NCBI GenBank assembly: GCA_963777725.1
Contig: CAVZRR010000001.1
Location: forward strand, 1 to 64,000
Direction: 5' to 3'
Length of the DNA stretch: 64,000 nt
From: RPQJ01 sp963777725
GTDB taxonomy: Bacteria; Pseudomonadota; Gammaproteobacteria; Steroidobacterales; Steroidobacteraceae
Position numbers and translations under genes: made by a program. Below the pieces are notes generated by a model. It had not been told where the DNA came from, searched no databases, and was given only the letters and a program-made list of their open reading frames with translations. Positions 9,196 to 28,549 of the stretch are shown here, piece by piece; position 1 is the first letter of the stretch; the number at the start of each line of letters is the position of its first letter.

Positions 9196-9726
9196 ATGGC
9201 GCTCAGACTGGAAGACAAGAAGGCGCTGGTCGCCGAGGTGAACGAGGTTGCGGCCCGCGCGCAGTCCGTCGTCGCCGCGGAGTACCGGGGGCTTTCGGTG
9301 GCGCAGATCACGGATCTGCGCGCCAAGGCACGCGCCTCCCGCGTCTACATCCGGGTGGTGAAGAACACGCTGGCCCGCCGGGCGATCGCAGGCACTCAGT
9401 TCGAGTGCGTCGGTGCGAAGCTCAAGGGCCCGCTGATCCTCGCCTTCTCGGAAGACGACCCGGGAGCGGCCGCGCGGCTGATCAAGGGCTTCGCCAAGGA
9501 CCACAACAAGCTCGTGCCGACGCTCGTGTCGCTCGGCGGGGTCGTGTTGTCCGGGCAGGACCTCGAGAAAGTCGCAAGCCTCCCCACGCGGGACCAGGCG
9601 CTCGCGCAGCTGCTGGGTGTGCTCAAGGCGCCCATCGGCAAGTTCGTGCGCACGCTCGCCGAGCCTCACGCGAAGCTCGTGCGGACGATCGCCGCGGTCA
9701 AGGACCAGAAGCAGGCGGCCGCTTAA
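9196..9726 (+). CDS. rplJ: 50S ribosomal protein L10
   Basis: Anchors the L7/L12 dimers on the ribosome stalk. 176 residues from the ATG at 9196, 5 nt after a strong CCAGGAGG ribosome binding site. The N-terminal RNA-binding part has LVAEVNEVAARAQSVV and VVKNTLARRA; the C-terminal helix that carries L7/L12 ends AAVKDQKQAAA. Confidence 0.97.
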   Translation: MALRLEDKKALVAEVNEVAARAQSVVAAEYRGLSVAQITDLRAKARASRVYIRVVKNTLARRAIAGTQFECVGAKLKGPLILAFSEDDPGAAARLIKGFAKDHNKLVPTLVSLGGVVLSGQDLEKVASLPTRDQALAQLLGVLKAPIGKFVRTLAEPHAKLVRTIAAVKDQKQAAA

Positions 9727-9786
9727 CCGAGCGGCCTGCCGGATCGATATCGGGTATCAGTCACACATTTTTCAGGAGTCAAGACA

Positions 9787-10167
9787 ATGGCTGCCAGCAA
9801 AGAAGAGATCCTCGACGCAATCTCCAACATGACCGTGATGGAGATCGTCGACCTCGTGAAGATGATGGAAGACAAGTTCGGCGTCACCGCCGCGGCCCCG
9901 GTCGCGATGGCCGCCGCCGGCGGCGCGGCGGCGGCTGCGCCGGTCGTCGAGGAGCAGACCGAGTTCACCGTGACCATGACGAGCTTCGGCGCCAACAAGG
10001 TCGGCGTCATCAAGGTGATTCGCGAGATCACCGGCCTCGGACTGAAGGAAGCCAAGGATCTGGTCGAGGGCGTGCCCTCGCTGATCAAGGAGAGCATCCC
10101 GAAGGCCGACGCCGACGCGATCAAGAAGAAGCTCGAAGAGGCCGGCGCTGCCGCGGAGATCAAGTAA
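9787..10167 (+). CDS. rplL: 50S ribosomal protein L7/L12
   Basis: Multimeric stalk protein that recruits and activates translation GTPases. 126 residues: N-terminal dimerisation helix (EEILDAISNMTVMEIVDL), Ala/Gly hinge (about 40-55) and C-terminal domain with VGVIKVIREITGLGLKEAKDLV. CAGGAGT lies about 10 nt upstream. Confidence 0.98.
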   Translation: MAASKEEILDAISNMTVMEIVDLVKMMEDKFGVTAAAPVAMAAAGGAAAAAPVVEEQTEFTVTMTSFGANKVGVIKVIREITGLGLKEAKDLVEGVPSLIKESIPKADADAIKKKLEEAGAAAEIK

Positions 10168-10204
10168 CCGCGATGCGCGGGCTCCGTGCCCGTTGCAAGG
10201 CGAA

Positions 10205-10233
10205 CCGGCTGGCGGGCGAACCCCGCCGGCCGG
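10205..10233 (+). promoter_or_regulatory. Hairpin in the rplL-rpoB spacer, probable attenuator/processing site
   Basis: CCGGCTGGCGGG (10205-10216) and CCCGCCGGCCGG (10222-10233) form a 12-bp stem with one G-U pair and a 5-nt loop. No T-tract follows, so it is not a classical terminator. In E. coli the same spacer holds a partial terminator and RNase III site that lower rpoBC output relative to rplJL; a similar role is inferred here. Confidence 0.5.
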
Positions 10234-10303
10234 TCCGCCTGTCGTTCGTTTCCTGCAGTCGAGCTGAGAGCGCCGGGTCCCCGGCCGTGAGAGGGTGATC
10301 GCA

Positions 10304-14455
<4,152 letters not shown>

Positions 14456-14495
14456 GTCCGGGCCATTCCACGCGCGTGACGGACAGGGTGAACCC

Positions 14496-18714
<4,219 letters not shown>

Positions 18715-18736
18715 CGCGCCGGGGGGAGGGTGTCGG

Positions 18737-18762
18737 GCCGCTGTCGCCAAGTTGACAGCGGC
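18737..18762 (+). terminator. rpoC 3' hairpin overlapping the rpsL promoter -35
   Basis: GCCGCTGTC (18737-18745) and GACAGCGGC (18754-18762) form a perfect 9-bp stem with an 8-nt loop, 22 nt after the rpoC stop. No T-tract follows directly, so termination would be partial. The 3' arm contains most of the TTGACA of the downstream promoter. Confidence 0.45.
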
Positions 18763-18780
18763 GGCTCCCCTCCCTAGAAT
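18752..18780 (+). promoter_or_regulatory. Consensus sigma-70 promoter for the str operon (rpsL)
   Basis: TTGACA (18752-18757), 17-nt spacer, TAGAAT (18775-18780). Near-perfect promoter about 140 nt before rpsL. The leader contains a strong GGGCCGCC/GGCGGCCC hairpin (18841-18861). Confidence 0.75.
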
Positions 18781-18923
18781 TTTGCGCCTTTCATCAGGGC
18801 CGCCGGCGACACACCCGCGCGGCCCTCTGGCTTTACCATCGGGCCGCCGCTTAGGCGGCCCGGTGTTTCTCGGCGGCACCGCAAACCTTGCGCCCGCCGC
18901 AACGATCTGGAGTTGGACCGAGC

Positions 18924-19298
18924 ATGTCAACCGTCAATCAGCTGATCCGCAGCCCCCGTCGCGTCGCTGCGGCCAAGAGCAAGGTCCCCGCGCTCGGCAA
19001 CTCGCCGCAGCGGCGCGGCGTCTGCACCCGCGTGTACACGACCACGCCGAAGAAGCCGAACTCGGCGCTGCGGAAAGTCGCCAAGGTGCGCCTCACCAAC
19101 GGCTACGAAGTGATCAGCTACATCGGCGGCGAAGGCCACAACCTGCAGGAGCACTCGGTCGTGCTGATCCGCGGCGGCCGCGTCAAGGACCTCCCCGGCG
19201 TGCGCTACCACACGGTGCGCGGCACGCTCGACTGCGCCGGCGTGGGCGAGCGTCGCCAGAGCCGCTCCAAGTACGGCGCCAAGCGCCCGAAGGGCTGA
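18924..19298 (+). CDS. rpsL: 30S ribosomal protein S12
   Basis: Decoding-centre protein. 124 residues from the ATG at 18924 (MSTVNQLIRSPR). TTPKKPNSALRKVAKV and GGRVKDLPGVRYH hold the lysines whose mutation gives streptomycin resistance; both are wild type here. First gene of the str operon. Confidence 0.98.
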   Translation: MSTVNQLIRSPRRVAAAKSKVPALGNSPQRRGVCTRVYTTTPKKPNSALRKVAKVRLTNGYEVISYIGGEGHNLQEHSVVLIRGGRVKDLPGVRYHTVRGTLDCAGVGERRQSRSKYGAKRPKG

Positions 19299-19352
19299 CC
19301 CGTCCCGCCGCCACCGCCCACCGTCGACCGCCCACTGTCCAGGTAATCCGCC

Positions 19353-19832
19353 ATGTCCCGCAGATCCCAAGCCCCGACCCGCACCGTGCTCCCGGACCCG
19401 AAGTTCAACAGCGTGCTGCTGGCGAAGTTCATGAACATGGTGATGGACAGCGGCAAGAAGTCCGTCGCCGAGAGCATCGTCTACGGCGCGATCGACCGCA
19501 TGGCCGAGCGCACCGGCCGCCAGCCGGACCAGACGATCGAGCTGCTCACGCAGGCGCTCGACAACGTCAAGCCGATGGTCGAGGTGAAGTCGCGTCGCGT
19601 CGGCGGCGCCACCTACCAGGTGCCCGTCGAAGTCCGCTCGACGCGCCGCCAGACGCTGGCCATGCGCTGGGTCATCGACGCCGCTGCCGCGCGCAGCGAG
19701 AAATCCATGGCGCAGCGCCTCGCCGCCGAACTGCTCGAGGCGTCGGAGAACCGCGGCGCCGCCGTGCGCAAGCGCGAGGACACGCACCGCATGGCCGACG
19801 CCAACAAGGCGTTCGCCCACTACCGCTGGTAA
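19353..19832 (+). CDS. rpsG: 30S ribosomal protein S7
   Basis: Head-assembly protein that nucleates folding of the 3' domain of 16S rRNA, and a translational regulator in enterobacteria. 159 residues; RRVGGATYQVPVEVR and ALRW-like LAMRWVIDAAAAR are conserved. Ends ANKAFAHYRW. Second gene of the str operon, 54 nt after rpsL. Confidence 0.97.
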   Translation: MSRRSQAPTRTVLPDPKFNSVLLAKFMNMVMDSGKKSVAESIVYGAIDRMAERTGRQPDQTIELLTQALDNVKPMVEVKSRRVGGATYQVPVEVRSTRRQTLAMRWVIDAAAARSEKSMAQRLAAELLEASENRGAAVRKREDTHRMADANKAFAHYRW

Positions 19833-19869
19833 GCCGGCACGCCTGACCGACCGCCCAAGGACCATCACC

Positions 19870-21963
<2,094 letters not shown>

Positions 21964-21970
21964 GCAGGAA

Positions 21971-22090
21971 GGGGATCGGGGATAGGGGATCGGGGATAGT
22001 TGAAGAGGCGGCAGCGTCGAGCGACGCGGCTGCACTGCGACGGCGCAGAGTTCTGACGATCCCCCACCCCCTATCCCCCATCCCCTGATC
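21971..22090 (+). repeat. GGGGATA/C heptad inverted repeat, copy 3 (fusA/tuf2 spacer)
   Basis: G-arm 21971-21999 with alternating GGGGATC and GGGGATA. The loop begins TGAAGAGGCGGCAGCGTCGA; C-arm 22059-22090 ends ATCCCCTGATC. Both arms and loop resemble copy 1 closely, so the copies flanking the two tuf genes are related beyond the heptads. Confidence 0.85.
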
Positions 22091-22124
22091 ACCAGACACA
22101 CTAGATTTCGCAGAGGTATGGGTC

Positions 22125-23315
<1,191 letters not shown>

Positions 23316-23396
23316 GGGGATAGTGATCAGGGGGTAGGGGATCGCGGCGCTGCGCGCCCTCCTGCTCTACCCCCTATCCCCTACCCCCTATTCACT
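23316..23396 (+). repeat. G-rich/C-rich inverted repeat, copy 4 (tuf2/rpsJ spacer)
   Basis: Begins directly after the tuf2 stop. G-arm 23316-23342 holds GGGGATAGTGATC and GGGGGTAGGGG; C-arm 23365-23396 holds TACCCCCTATCCCCTACCCCC then TATTCACTA, complementary to the first arm. The core is shorter than in other copies and the rpsJ start lies 11 nt downstream. Confidence 0.8.
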
Positions 23397-23407
23397 AGGT
23401 ACCAAAC

Positions 23408-23719
23408 ATGGCTCGCCAGAACATCCGCATCCGCCTCAAGGCGTTCGACCACCGCTTGATCGACAACTCCGCCCGGGAGATCGTCGAGACCGCCAAGCGC
23501 ACGGGCGCCACCGTGCGCGGGCCCGTGCCGCTGCCGGTGAAGATGGAGCGCTTCACGATCCTGATCTCGCCGCACGCCGACAAGGACGCGCGCGACCAGT
23601 ACGAGCTGCGCACCCACAAGCGCCTGATGGACATCCTCAACCCGACCGACAAGACCGTCGACGCGTTGATGAAGCTCGAGCTGCCGGCCGGCGTGGACGT
23701 GCAGATCAAGCTGAACTGA
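23408..23719 (+). CDS. rpsJ: 30S ribosomal protein S10
   Basis: Ribosomal head protein and NusE antitermination partner. 103 residues: RIRLKAFDHRLIDNSAREIV, then TGATVRGPVPLPVK. It sits between two heptad repeat elements and is separated from rplC by 341 nt with its own promoter, so it groups physically with the str genes rather than heading the S10 operon. Confidence 0.97.
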   Translation: MARQNIRIRLKAFDHRLIDNSAREIVETAKRTGATVRGPVPLPVKMERFTILISPHADKDARDQYELRTHKRLMDILNPTDKTVDALMKLELPAGVDVQIKLN

Positions 23720-23722
23720 CCA

Positions 23723-23831
23723 GGGGTAGGGGATAGGGGATAGGGGATAGGGGATAGTGAAGAGGCGCGCGGCAGCCTGAACGTGGCCGCCGTACTTCCG
23801 ACTATCCCCCATCCCCTATCCCCCATCCCCT
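23723..23831 (+). repeat. GGGGATA heptad inverted repeat, copy 5 (rpsJ/rplC spacer)
   Basis: G-arm 23723-23758 has GGGGTA then four GGGGATA heptads and TAGTGAAGAGGCG as in copies 1 and 3. C-arm 23802-23831 has CTATCCCCCATCCCC units. It lies 3 nt after the rpsJ stop and about 20 nt before a strong promoter. Confidence 0.85.
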
Positions 23832-23851
23832 CTCTGCCACGCATTTTGCGC

Positions 23852-23879
23852 TTGCAGGCTTCGAATCGGCCGCTATAAT
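23852..23879 (+). promoter_or_regulatory. Sigma-70 promoter of the S10 operon, upstream of rplC
   Basis: TTGCAG (23852-23857), 16-nt spacer, perfect TATAAT (23874-23879). It gives a leader of about 175 nt before rplC. In E. coli the equivalent promoter lies before rpsJ; here it is after rpsJ. Confidence 0.7.
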
Positions 23880-23980
23880 AGGCGGCTCATTTCTCGCCGA
23901 GGCCTGGCCGGGTGACCGGTACCGCTCGAGCGGCGCAGTCCGGAAACCCCGTGATTGCACCTCTCAGCCCCCTCGATGAG

Positions 23981-24013
23981 CGCCCGCCAGCAGTGACGGG
24001 CGAACGTTTTTTT
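23981..24013 (+). promoter_or_regulatory. Attenuator-like hairpin with T-tract in the rplC leader
   Basis: CGCCCG (23981-23986) and CGGGCG (23997-24002) form a stem; AACG and then seven T (24007-24013) follow. This looks like an intrinsic terminator inside the leader, 47 nt before rplC. It parallels the L4-controlled attenuator of the enterobacterial S10 leader, though no L4 binding fold can be demonstrated by eye. Confidence 0.5.
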
Positions 24014-24060
24014 GTCAGCCCGGGCCAATCGCAGCCGGGGCGGTGTACGAGGACGAATCG

Positions 24061-24738
24061 ATGACGATCGGTCTGATTGGCCGCAAGGCCGGCATGACGC
24101 GCGTCTTCACGGACGCGGGCGAATCGATCCCGGTGACGGTGATCGTGGCCCTGCCGAACCGCGTCACACAGGTGAAGGCCGTCGAGAGCGACGGTTACCG
24201 CTCGGTGCAGGTCGCCTACGGCGACCGCAAGCCGTCGCGCCTGACGCGCTCGCTCGCGGGGCACTACGCCAAGGCCAAGGTGGCCCCGGGCGAGTCGCTG
24301 GTCGAGTTCCGCCTCGCCGACGGCGAAGGCACGGACCTCGCTCCCGGCACCGAGATCAAGGTGGACATGTTCGCGGCCGGCCAGGTCGTGGACGTCGCCG
24401 GCACCACGATCGGCAAGGGCTTCGCGGGCACGATCAAGCGCCACAATTTCGCCGGTGGCCCGGCTTCGCACGGCGCGTCGTTGTTCCACCGCACGCCCGG
24501 CTCGATCGGCCAGCGCCAGACGCCGGGACGCGTGTTCCCGGGCAAGCGGATGTCCGGCCACATGGGCAACGTGCGCGTCACCACCGAGAACCTGAAGATC
24601 GTCGAGGTCGACGCGGCCCGCAACCTGCTGCTGGTGCGCGGTGCCGTGCCGGGCGCGCCGGGCGGGCAGGTCATCGTGCGTCCTTCGGTCAAGGCCGCGC
24701 GTCGCGCCGCCCGCAAGACCCTGGCCCCGAGGAAGTAA
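24061..24738 (+). CDS. rplC: 50S ribosomal protein L3
   Basis: Early 50S assembly protein whose loop reaches the peptidyl transferase centre. 225 residues from the ATG at 24061 (MTIGLIGRKAGMTRVF). The conserved FAGGPASHGAS and HRTPGSIGQRQTPGRVFPGK segments are present, with the glutamine that PrmB methylates in GQRQTPG. Confidence 0.97.
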   Translation: MTIGLIGRKAGMTRVFTDAGESIPVTVIVALPNRVTQVKAVESDGYRSVQVAYGDRKPSRLTRSLAGHYAKAKVAPGESLVEFRLADGEGTDLAPGTEIKVDMFAAGQVVDVAGTTIGKGFAGTIKRHNFAGGPASHGASLFHRTPGSIGQRQTPGRVFPGKRMSGHMGNVRVTTENLKIVEVDAARNLLLVRGAVPGAPGGQVIVRPSVKAARRAARKTLAPRK

Positions 24739-24741
24739 GCC

Positions 24742-25362
24742 ATGGCCACGCAACTCAAGATCGTCAGCCCGGGCGCCGCCGGCGGCAGCCTCGAGGTCTC
24801 CGAGAAGGCCTTCGGCCGCGAGTTCAACGAAGCGCTGGTCCACCAGGTGCTGACCGCCTACATGGCGGCTGGCCGTGCGGGCACCAAGCGCCAGAAGAGC
24901 CGCGCGGAAGTCCGCGGCGGCGGCATCAAGCCCTGGAACCAGAAGGGTGGTGGCCGCGCCCGTGCGGGCAGCATCCGCAGCCCGATCTGGGTCGGTGGCG
25001 GCCGCGCGTTCGCCGCCCGCCCGCGCGACTACTCGCAGAAGGTCAATCGCAAGATGTACCAGGGCGCGTTGCGCGCGATGCTCTCCGAGCTCGCCCGCCT
25101 CGAGCGGCTGGTCGTCGTCGAGTCCTTCGAGCTCGAGGCGCCGAAGACGCGCCTGCTCGCGGCCAAGCTCAAGGAGTTCGGCTTCGACAACGTGCTGATC
25201 CTGGTCGAAGCCCACGACGAGAAGCTCGAGCTGGCCTCGCGCAACCTGTTCGGCGTGTCGGTCCTGCCGGTCGCCTCGCTCGACCCGCGCAGCCTGCTGA
25301 GCCACGACCGCGTGCTCGCGACCGTCGGCGCCGTCCGCATGCTCGAGGAGAAGCTGGCATGA
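24742..25362 (+). CDS. rplD: 50S ribosomal protein L4
   Basis: Exit-tunnel protein and, in enterobacteria, autogenous regulator of the S10 operon. 206 residues; the tunnel loop has KQKSRAEVRGGGIKPWNQKG and GRARAGSIRSPIWVGGG. It overlaps rplW by 4 nt (ATGA). Confidence 0.97.
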   Translation: MATQLKIVSPGAAGGSLEVSEKAFGREFNEALVHQVLTAYMAAGRAGTKRQKSRAEVRGGGIKPWNQKGGGRARAGSIRSPIWVGGGRAFAARPRDYSQKVNRKMYQGALRAMLSELARLERLVVVESFELEAPKTRLLAAKLKEFGFDNVLILVEAHDEKLELASRNLFGVSVLPVASLDPRSLLSHDRVLATVGAVRMLEEKLA

Positions 25363-25661
25363 GCAGCCCCGAAAGACTGATGACCGTGCTGGTCGCCCCG
25401 CACGTCTCCGAGAAGAGCGCCCGCATGGCCGAGCGCGACAACCAGGTCGTGTTCCGCGTGCTGCGCGACGCGTCCAAGCCCGAGATCAAGGCGGCCGTCG
25501 AGCTGATGTTCGAGGTCAAGGTCGACACCGTGCGCGTCGTCAACGTCGCCGGCAAGGCCAAGCGCTTCGGCGGGCGCCACGGCAAGCGCTCGGACTTCAA
25601 GAAGGCCTACGTGAGCCTGGCCGAGGGCCAGACCATCGACTTCGCCGGCGTCGAGAAGTGA
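25359..25661 (+). CDS. rplW: 50S ribosomal protein L23
   Basis: Tunnel-exit protein that docks trigger factor and SRP. 100 residues: LMTVLVAPHVSEKSARMAE, and VNVAGKAKRFGGRHGKRSDF forms the extended loop. Start ATG inside the rplD stop. Confidence 0.95.
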   Translation: MSSPERLMTVLVAPHVSEKSARMAERDNQVVFRVLRDASKPEIKAAVELMFEVKVDTVRVVNVAGKAKRFGGRHGKRSDFKKAYVSLAEGQTIDFAGVEK

Positions 25662-25691
25662 CGTCGCGGGCTAACTGACGGGTACTGAAAG

Positions 25692-26516
25692 ATGGCTCTC
25701 ATCAAGACCAAACCGACGTCACCGGGCCGGCGCTTCGTCGTCAAGCCGAACCGCTCGCACCTGCACAAGGGCGCGCCGGTCGCGGCGCTGACCTCGAGCC
25801 AGAAGCGCACCGGTGCGCGCAACAACATGGGCCGCATCACGACGCGCCACAAGGGCGGCGGCCACCACCAGCGCTATCGCGACGTCGACTTCCTGCGCGC
25901 CAAAGACGGCGTGCCGGGCAAGGTCGAGCGGCTCGAGTACGACCCGAACCGCAGCGCGCACCTCGCGCTCGTGCTCTATGCCGACGGCGAGCGCCGCTAC
26001 ATCCTCGCGCCGAAGGGCGTGGCCGCGGGCGACCCGATCGCTTCCGGTCCCGACGCGCCGATCAAGGCCGGCAGCGCGCTGCCGCTGCGCAACATCCCGA
26101 TCGGCACCCAGGTGCACAACGTCGAGCTGAAGCCCGGCCGCGGTGGCCAGCTCGCGCGCAGCGCGGGGGCTTCGGCCCAGCTCGTGGCGCGTGAAGGCCT
26201 CTACGCGACGATCCGCCTGCGCTCGACCGAGATGCGCAAGGTGCACGTCGACTGCCGCGCGACGATCGGCGAGGTCGGCAACGAAGACCACAACCTGATC
26301 GTCTACGGCAAGGCCGGCGCGATGCGCTGGCGCGGCATCCGCCCGACGGTCCGCGGCGTCGTGATGAACCCGGTCGACCACCCGCACGGCGGTGGCGAGG
26401 GCAAGTCCGGCCAGGGCAACCCGCACCCGGTGTCGCCGTGGGGCTGGAAGACCAAGGGCAAGAAGACCCGCACCAACAAGCGCACGGCCGGACTCATCAT
26501 CCGGCGCCGCAACTGA
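25692..26516 (+). CDS. rplB: 50S ribosomal protein L2
   Basis: Essential for subunit joining and peptidyl transfer. 274 residues, full length. The conserved C-terminal GVVMNPVDHPHGGGEGKS contains the key histidine. ATG preceded by CTGAAAG. Confidence 0.98.
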   Translation: MALIKTKPTSPGRRFVVKPNRSHLHKGAPVAALTSSQKRTGARNNMGRITTRHKGGGHHQRYRDVDFLRAKDGVPGKVERLEYDPNRSAHLALVLYADGERRYILAPKGVAAGDPIASGPDAPIKAGSALPLRNIPIGTQVHNVELKPGRGGQLARSAGASAQLVAREGLYATIRLRSTEMRKVHVDCRATIGEVGNEDHNLIVYGKAGAMRWRGIRPTVRGVVMNPVDHPHGGGEGKSGQGNPHPVSPWGWKTKGKKTRTNKRTAGLIIRRRN

Positions 26517-26536
26517 GCCTGCTTAAGGAGCTTTCC

Positions 26537-26812
26537 GTGCCCCGTTCAGTCAAGAAAGGCCCGTTCGTCGACCTCCACCTCGCGAAGAAGGTGCAGGCGG
26601 CCGCGGAGAAGAACGATCGCCGCCCGATCAAGACCTGGTCGCGCCGCTCCATGGTCCTGCCCGACATGGTGGGACTGACGATCGCCGTCCACAACGGCAA
26701 GCAGCACATCCCGGTGCTGGTGTCGGAGAACATGGTCGGCCACAAGCTCGGCGAGTTCGCCCCGACGCGCACCTTCAAGGGGCACTCGGGCGACAAGAAG
26801 TCGTCGACCTAG
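26537..26812 (+). CDS. rpsS: 30S ribosomal protein S19
   Basis: Head protein forming intersubunit bridges. 91 residues with a GTG start (MPRSVKKGPFVDLHL), 10 nt after AAGGAG. Conserved IKTWSRRSMVLPDMVG and GHKLGEFAPTRTFKGH. Confidence 0.96.
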   Translation: MPRSVKKGPFVDLHLAKKVQAAAEKNDRRPIKTWSRRSMVLPDMVGLTIAVHNGKQHIPVLVSENMVGHKLGEFAPTRTFKGHSGDKKSST

Positions 26813-26821
26813 GAGTAAGCC

Positions 26822-27163
26822 ATGCAGGTCGCAGCAAAGCTCAAGTACGCGCGCATCTCGCCGCAGAAGTGCCGCCTCGTGGCGGACATGGTGCGGGGCC
26901 AGCCGGTGGGCCAGGCCCTCGCCACGCTGCGCTTCACGCCGAAGAAGGGCGCGGTGCTCGTGCGCAAGGTTCTCGAGTCGGCGATCGCCAACGCCGAGAA
27001 CAACCACAATGCGGACATCGACACGCTCAAGGTCGCCCGCATCGAGATCGACGAGGCGCCGACGTTCAAGCGGTTCCACGCCCGTGCGAAGGGCCGCGGC
27101 AACCGCATCGTCAAGCGCAACAGCCACATCACGATCCTCGTCGGCGACGGCCGCAAGGACTGA
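26822..27163 (+). CDS. rplV: 50S ribosomal protein L22
   Basis: Tunnel protein whose beta-hairpin lines the constriction and can affect macrolide binding. 113 residues; ARISPQKCRLVADMVRG at the N-terminus and APTFKRFHARAKGRGNRI as the tunnel hairpin. AGGAG 5 nt before the ATG. Confidence 0.97.
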   Translation: MQVAAKLKYARISPQKCRLVADMVRGQPVGQALATLRFTPKKGAVLVRKVLESAIANAENNHNADIDTLKVARIEIDEAPTFKRFHARAKGRGNRIVKRNSHITILVGDGRKD

Positions 27164-27177
27164 GGAGAGCAGGCTCC

Positions 27178-27885
27178 ATGGGTCAGAAGGTCAATCCGGT
27201 CGGCATCCGCCTCGGCATCACTCGCGACTGGACGTCGCGGTGGTACGCGAACACGCGCAATTTCCCCGCCTACATCCTCCAGGACTGGCAGGTGCGCGAG
27301 TTCCTGAAGAAGAAGCTGTCCGAGGCTTCCGTGAGCCGCATCCACATCGAGCGCGCGGCGCGCAAGGCGAACATCACGATCAACACGGCCCGCCCGGGCG
27401 TCGTGATCGGCAAGAAGGGCGAGGACATCGAGCGGCTGCGCCTCGAGGTCGCGAAGCTGATGGGCATGGCCGTCCAGGACGTGCGCCTCAACATCGCCGA
27501 GATCCGCAAGCCCGAGATGGACGCGCAGCTCGTGGCCGAGGGCATCGCCCAGCAGATCGAGCGTCGCGTGATGTTCCGCCGCGCGATGAAGCGCGCCGTG
27601 ATGAACACGATGCGCAGCGGCGCCCTCGGCGTGAAGGTGCGCGTCTCCGGCCGACTGAACGGCTCGGAGATCGCCCGCACGGAGTCGTCGCGCGAGGGGC
27701 GGGTGCCGCTGCACACGTTCCGCGCCGAGATCGACTTCGGCATGGCCGAGGCCCGCACCACCTACGGCGTGATCGGCGTCAAGGTGTGGATCTTCAAGGG
27801 CGAGGTTTTCGACCAGCCGGAGCCGGTGGCGGCCCCCGAGCAGGCCGAGGCCGTGGCGCCCGCTCAGGAGCAGCAGCCGGCCTGA
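27178..27885 (+). CDS. rpsC: 30S ribosomal protein S3
   Basis: mRNA-entry protein with helicase activity. 235 residues from the ATG at 27178 (MGQKVNPVGIRLGITRDW). KH domain with GVVIGKKGEDIERL. The last 25 residues form a Pro/Ala/Glu/Gln-rich tail that is probably disordered; cores of this family end shortly after VWIFKGE. Confidence 0.97.
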   Translation: MGQKVNPVGIRLGITRDWTSRWYANTRNFPAYILQDWQVREFLKKKLSEASVSRIHIERAARKANITINTARPGVVIGKKGEDIERLRLEVAKLMGMAVQDVRLNIAEIRKPEMDAQLVAEGIAQQIERRVMFRRAMKRAVMNTMRSGALGVKVRVSGRLNGSEIARTESSREGRVPLHTFRAEIDFGMAEARTTYGVIGVKVWIFKGEVFDQPEPVAAPEQAEAVAPAQEQQPA

Positions 27886-27920
27886 GGCCGTGCCACTGAG
27901 CGACACCCGGAGATATCGCC

Positions 27921-28334
27921 ATGATGCAACCCAAGCGAACCAAGTTTCGCAAGCAGTTCAAGGGCCGCAACTCGGGCCTGGCCCAGCGCGGCAGCACGGT
28001 CGCCTTCGGCGACTACGGCCTGAAGGCCACGAGCCGCGCCCGGATGACGGCCCGCGAGATCGAGGCGGCCCGCCGCGCCATGACGCGCTACGTGAAGCGC
28101 GGCGGCCAGGTGTGGATCCGGGTGTTCCCGGACGTGCCGATCACCAAGAAGCCCCTCGAGGTCCGCATGGGCTCGGGCAAGGGCAACGTCGAGTACTACG
28201 TCGCGCGCGTGCAGCCCGGCAAGGTGCTCTTCGAGATGGAAGGCGTCACCGAGGAGATCGCGCGCGAGGCGTTCCGCCTGGCTGCGAGCAAGCTCTCGGT
28301 CGACACGTTGTTCGTCAAACGGCAGGTCCGCTGA
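27921..28334 (+). CDS. rplP: 50S ribosomal protein L16
   Basis: Binds 23S rRNA near the A-site tRNA. 137 residues, starting MMQPKRTKFRKQFKGRN, which aligns with the usual MLQPKRTKFRK. VRMGSGKGNVEYYVARV is conserved. Its stop overlaps the rpmC start by one base (TGATG). Confidence 0.97.
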   Translation: MMQPKRTKFRKQFKGRNSGLAQRGSTVAFGDYGLKATSRARMTAREIEAARRAMTRYVKRGGQVWIRVFPDVPITKKPLEVRMGSGKGNVEYYVARVQPGKVLFEMEGVTEEIAREAFRLAASKLSVDTLFVKRQVR

Positions 28335-28549
28335 TGAAGGCGAAGGAACTCAGGTCGAAGAGCGCGGGCGAGCTGCAGGAAGAACTCCTCAAGCTGCGCC
28401 GCGAGCAGTTCAACTTGCGCATGGCGCAGGCCACCGGTCAGGCGACCAAGCCCGACCAGGCCGGCAAGGTGCGCCGCAACATTGCGCGTGTGAAGACCGT
28501 GCAGGGCGAGCTCGCCCGCACCGCGGCTGATAGGGGTGCCCAGAAATGA
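28334..28549 (+). CDS. rpmC: 50S ribosomal protein L29
   Basis: Small two-helix protein at the tunnel exit. 71 residues: MKAKELRSKSAGELQEELL, LRREQFNLRMAQATGQ. Translationally coupled to both neighbours: 1-nt overlap upstream and 4-nt overlap with rpsQ. Confidence 0.95.
   Translation: MKAKELRSKSAGELQEELLKLRREQFNLRMAQATGQATKPDQAGKVRRNIARVKTVQGELARTAADRGAQK

Noticed and set aside
24012..25358. Plus-strand frame running from inside the rplC leader through rplC and rplD into rplW
   Set aside because: Only the final 100 codons (rplW from 25359) are real; the upstream part is Arg/Pro/Gly-rich out-of-frame reading of L3 and L4.
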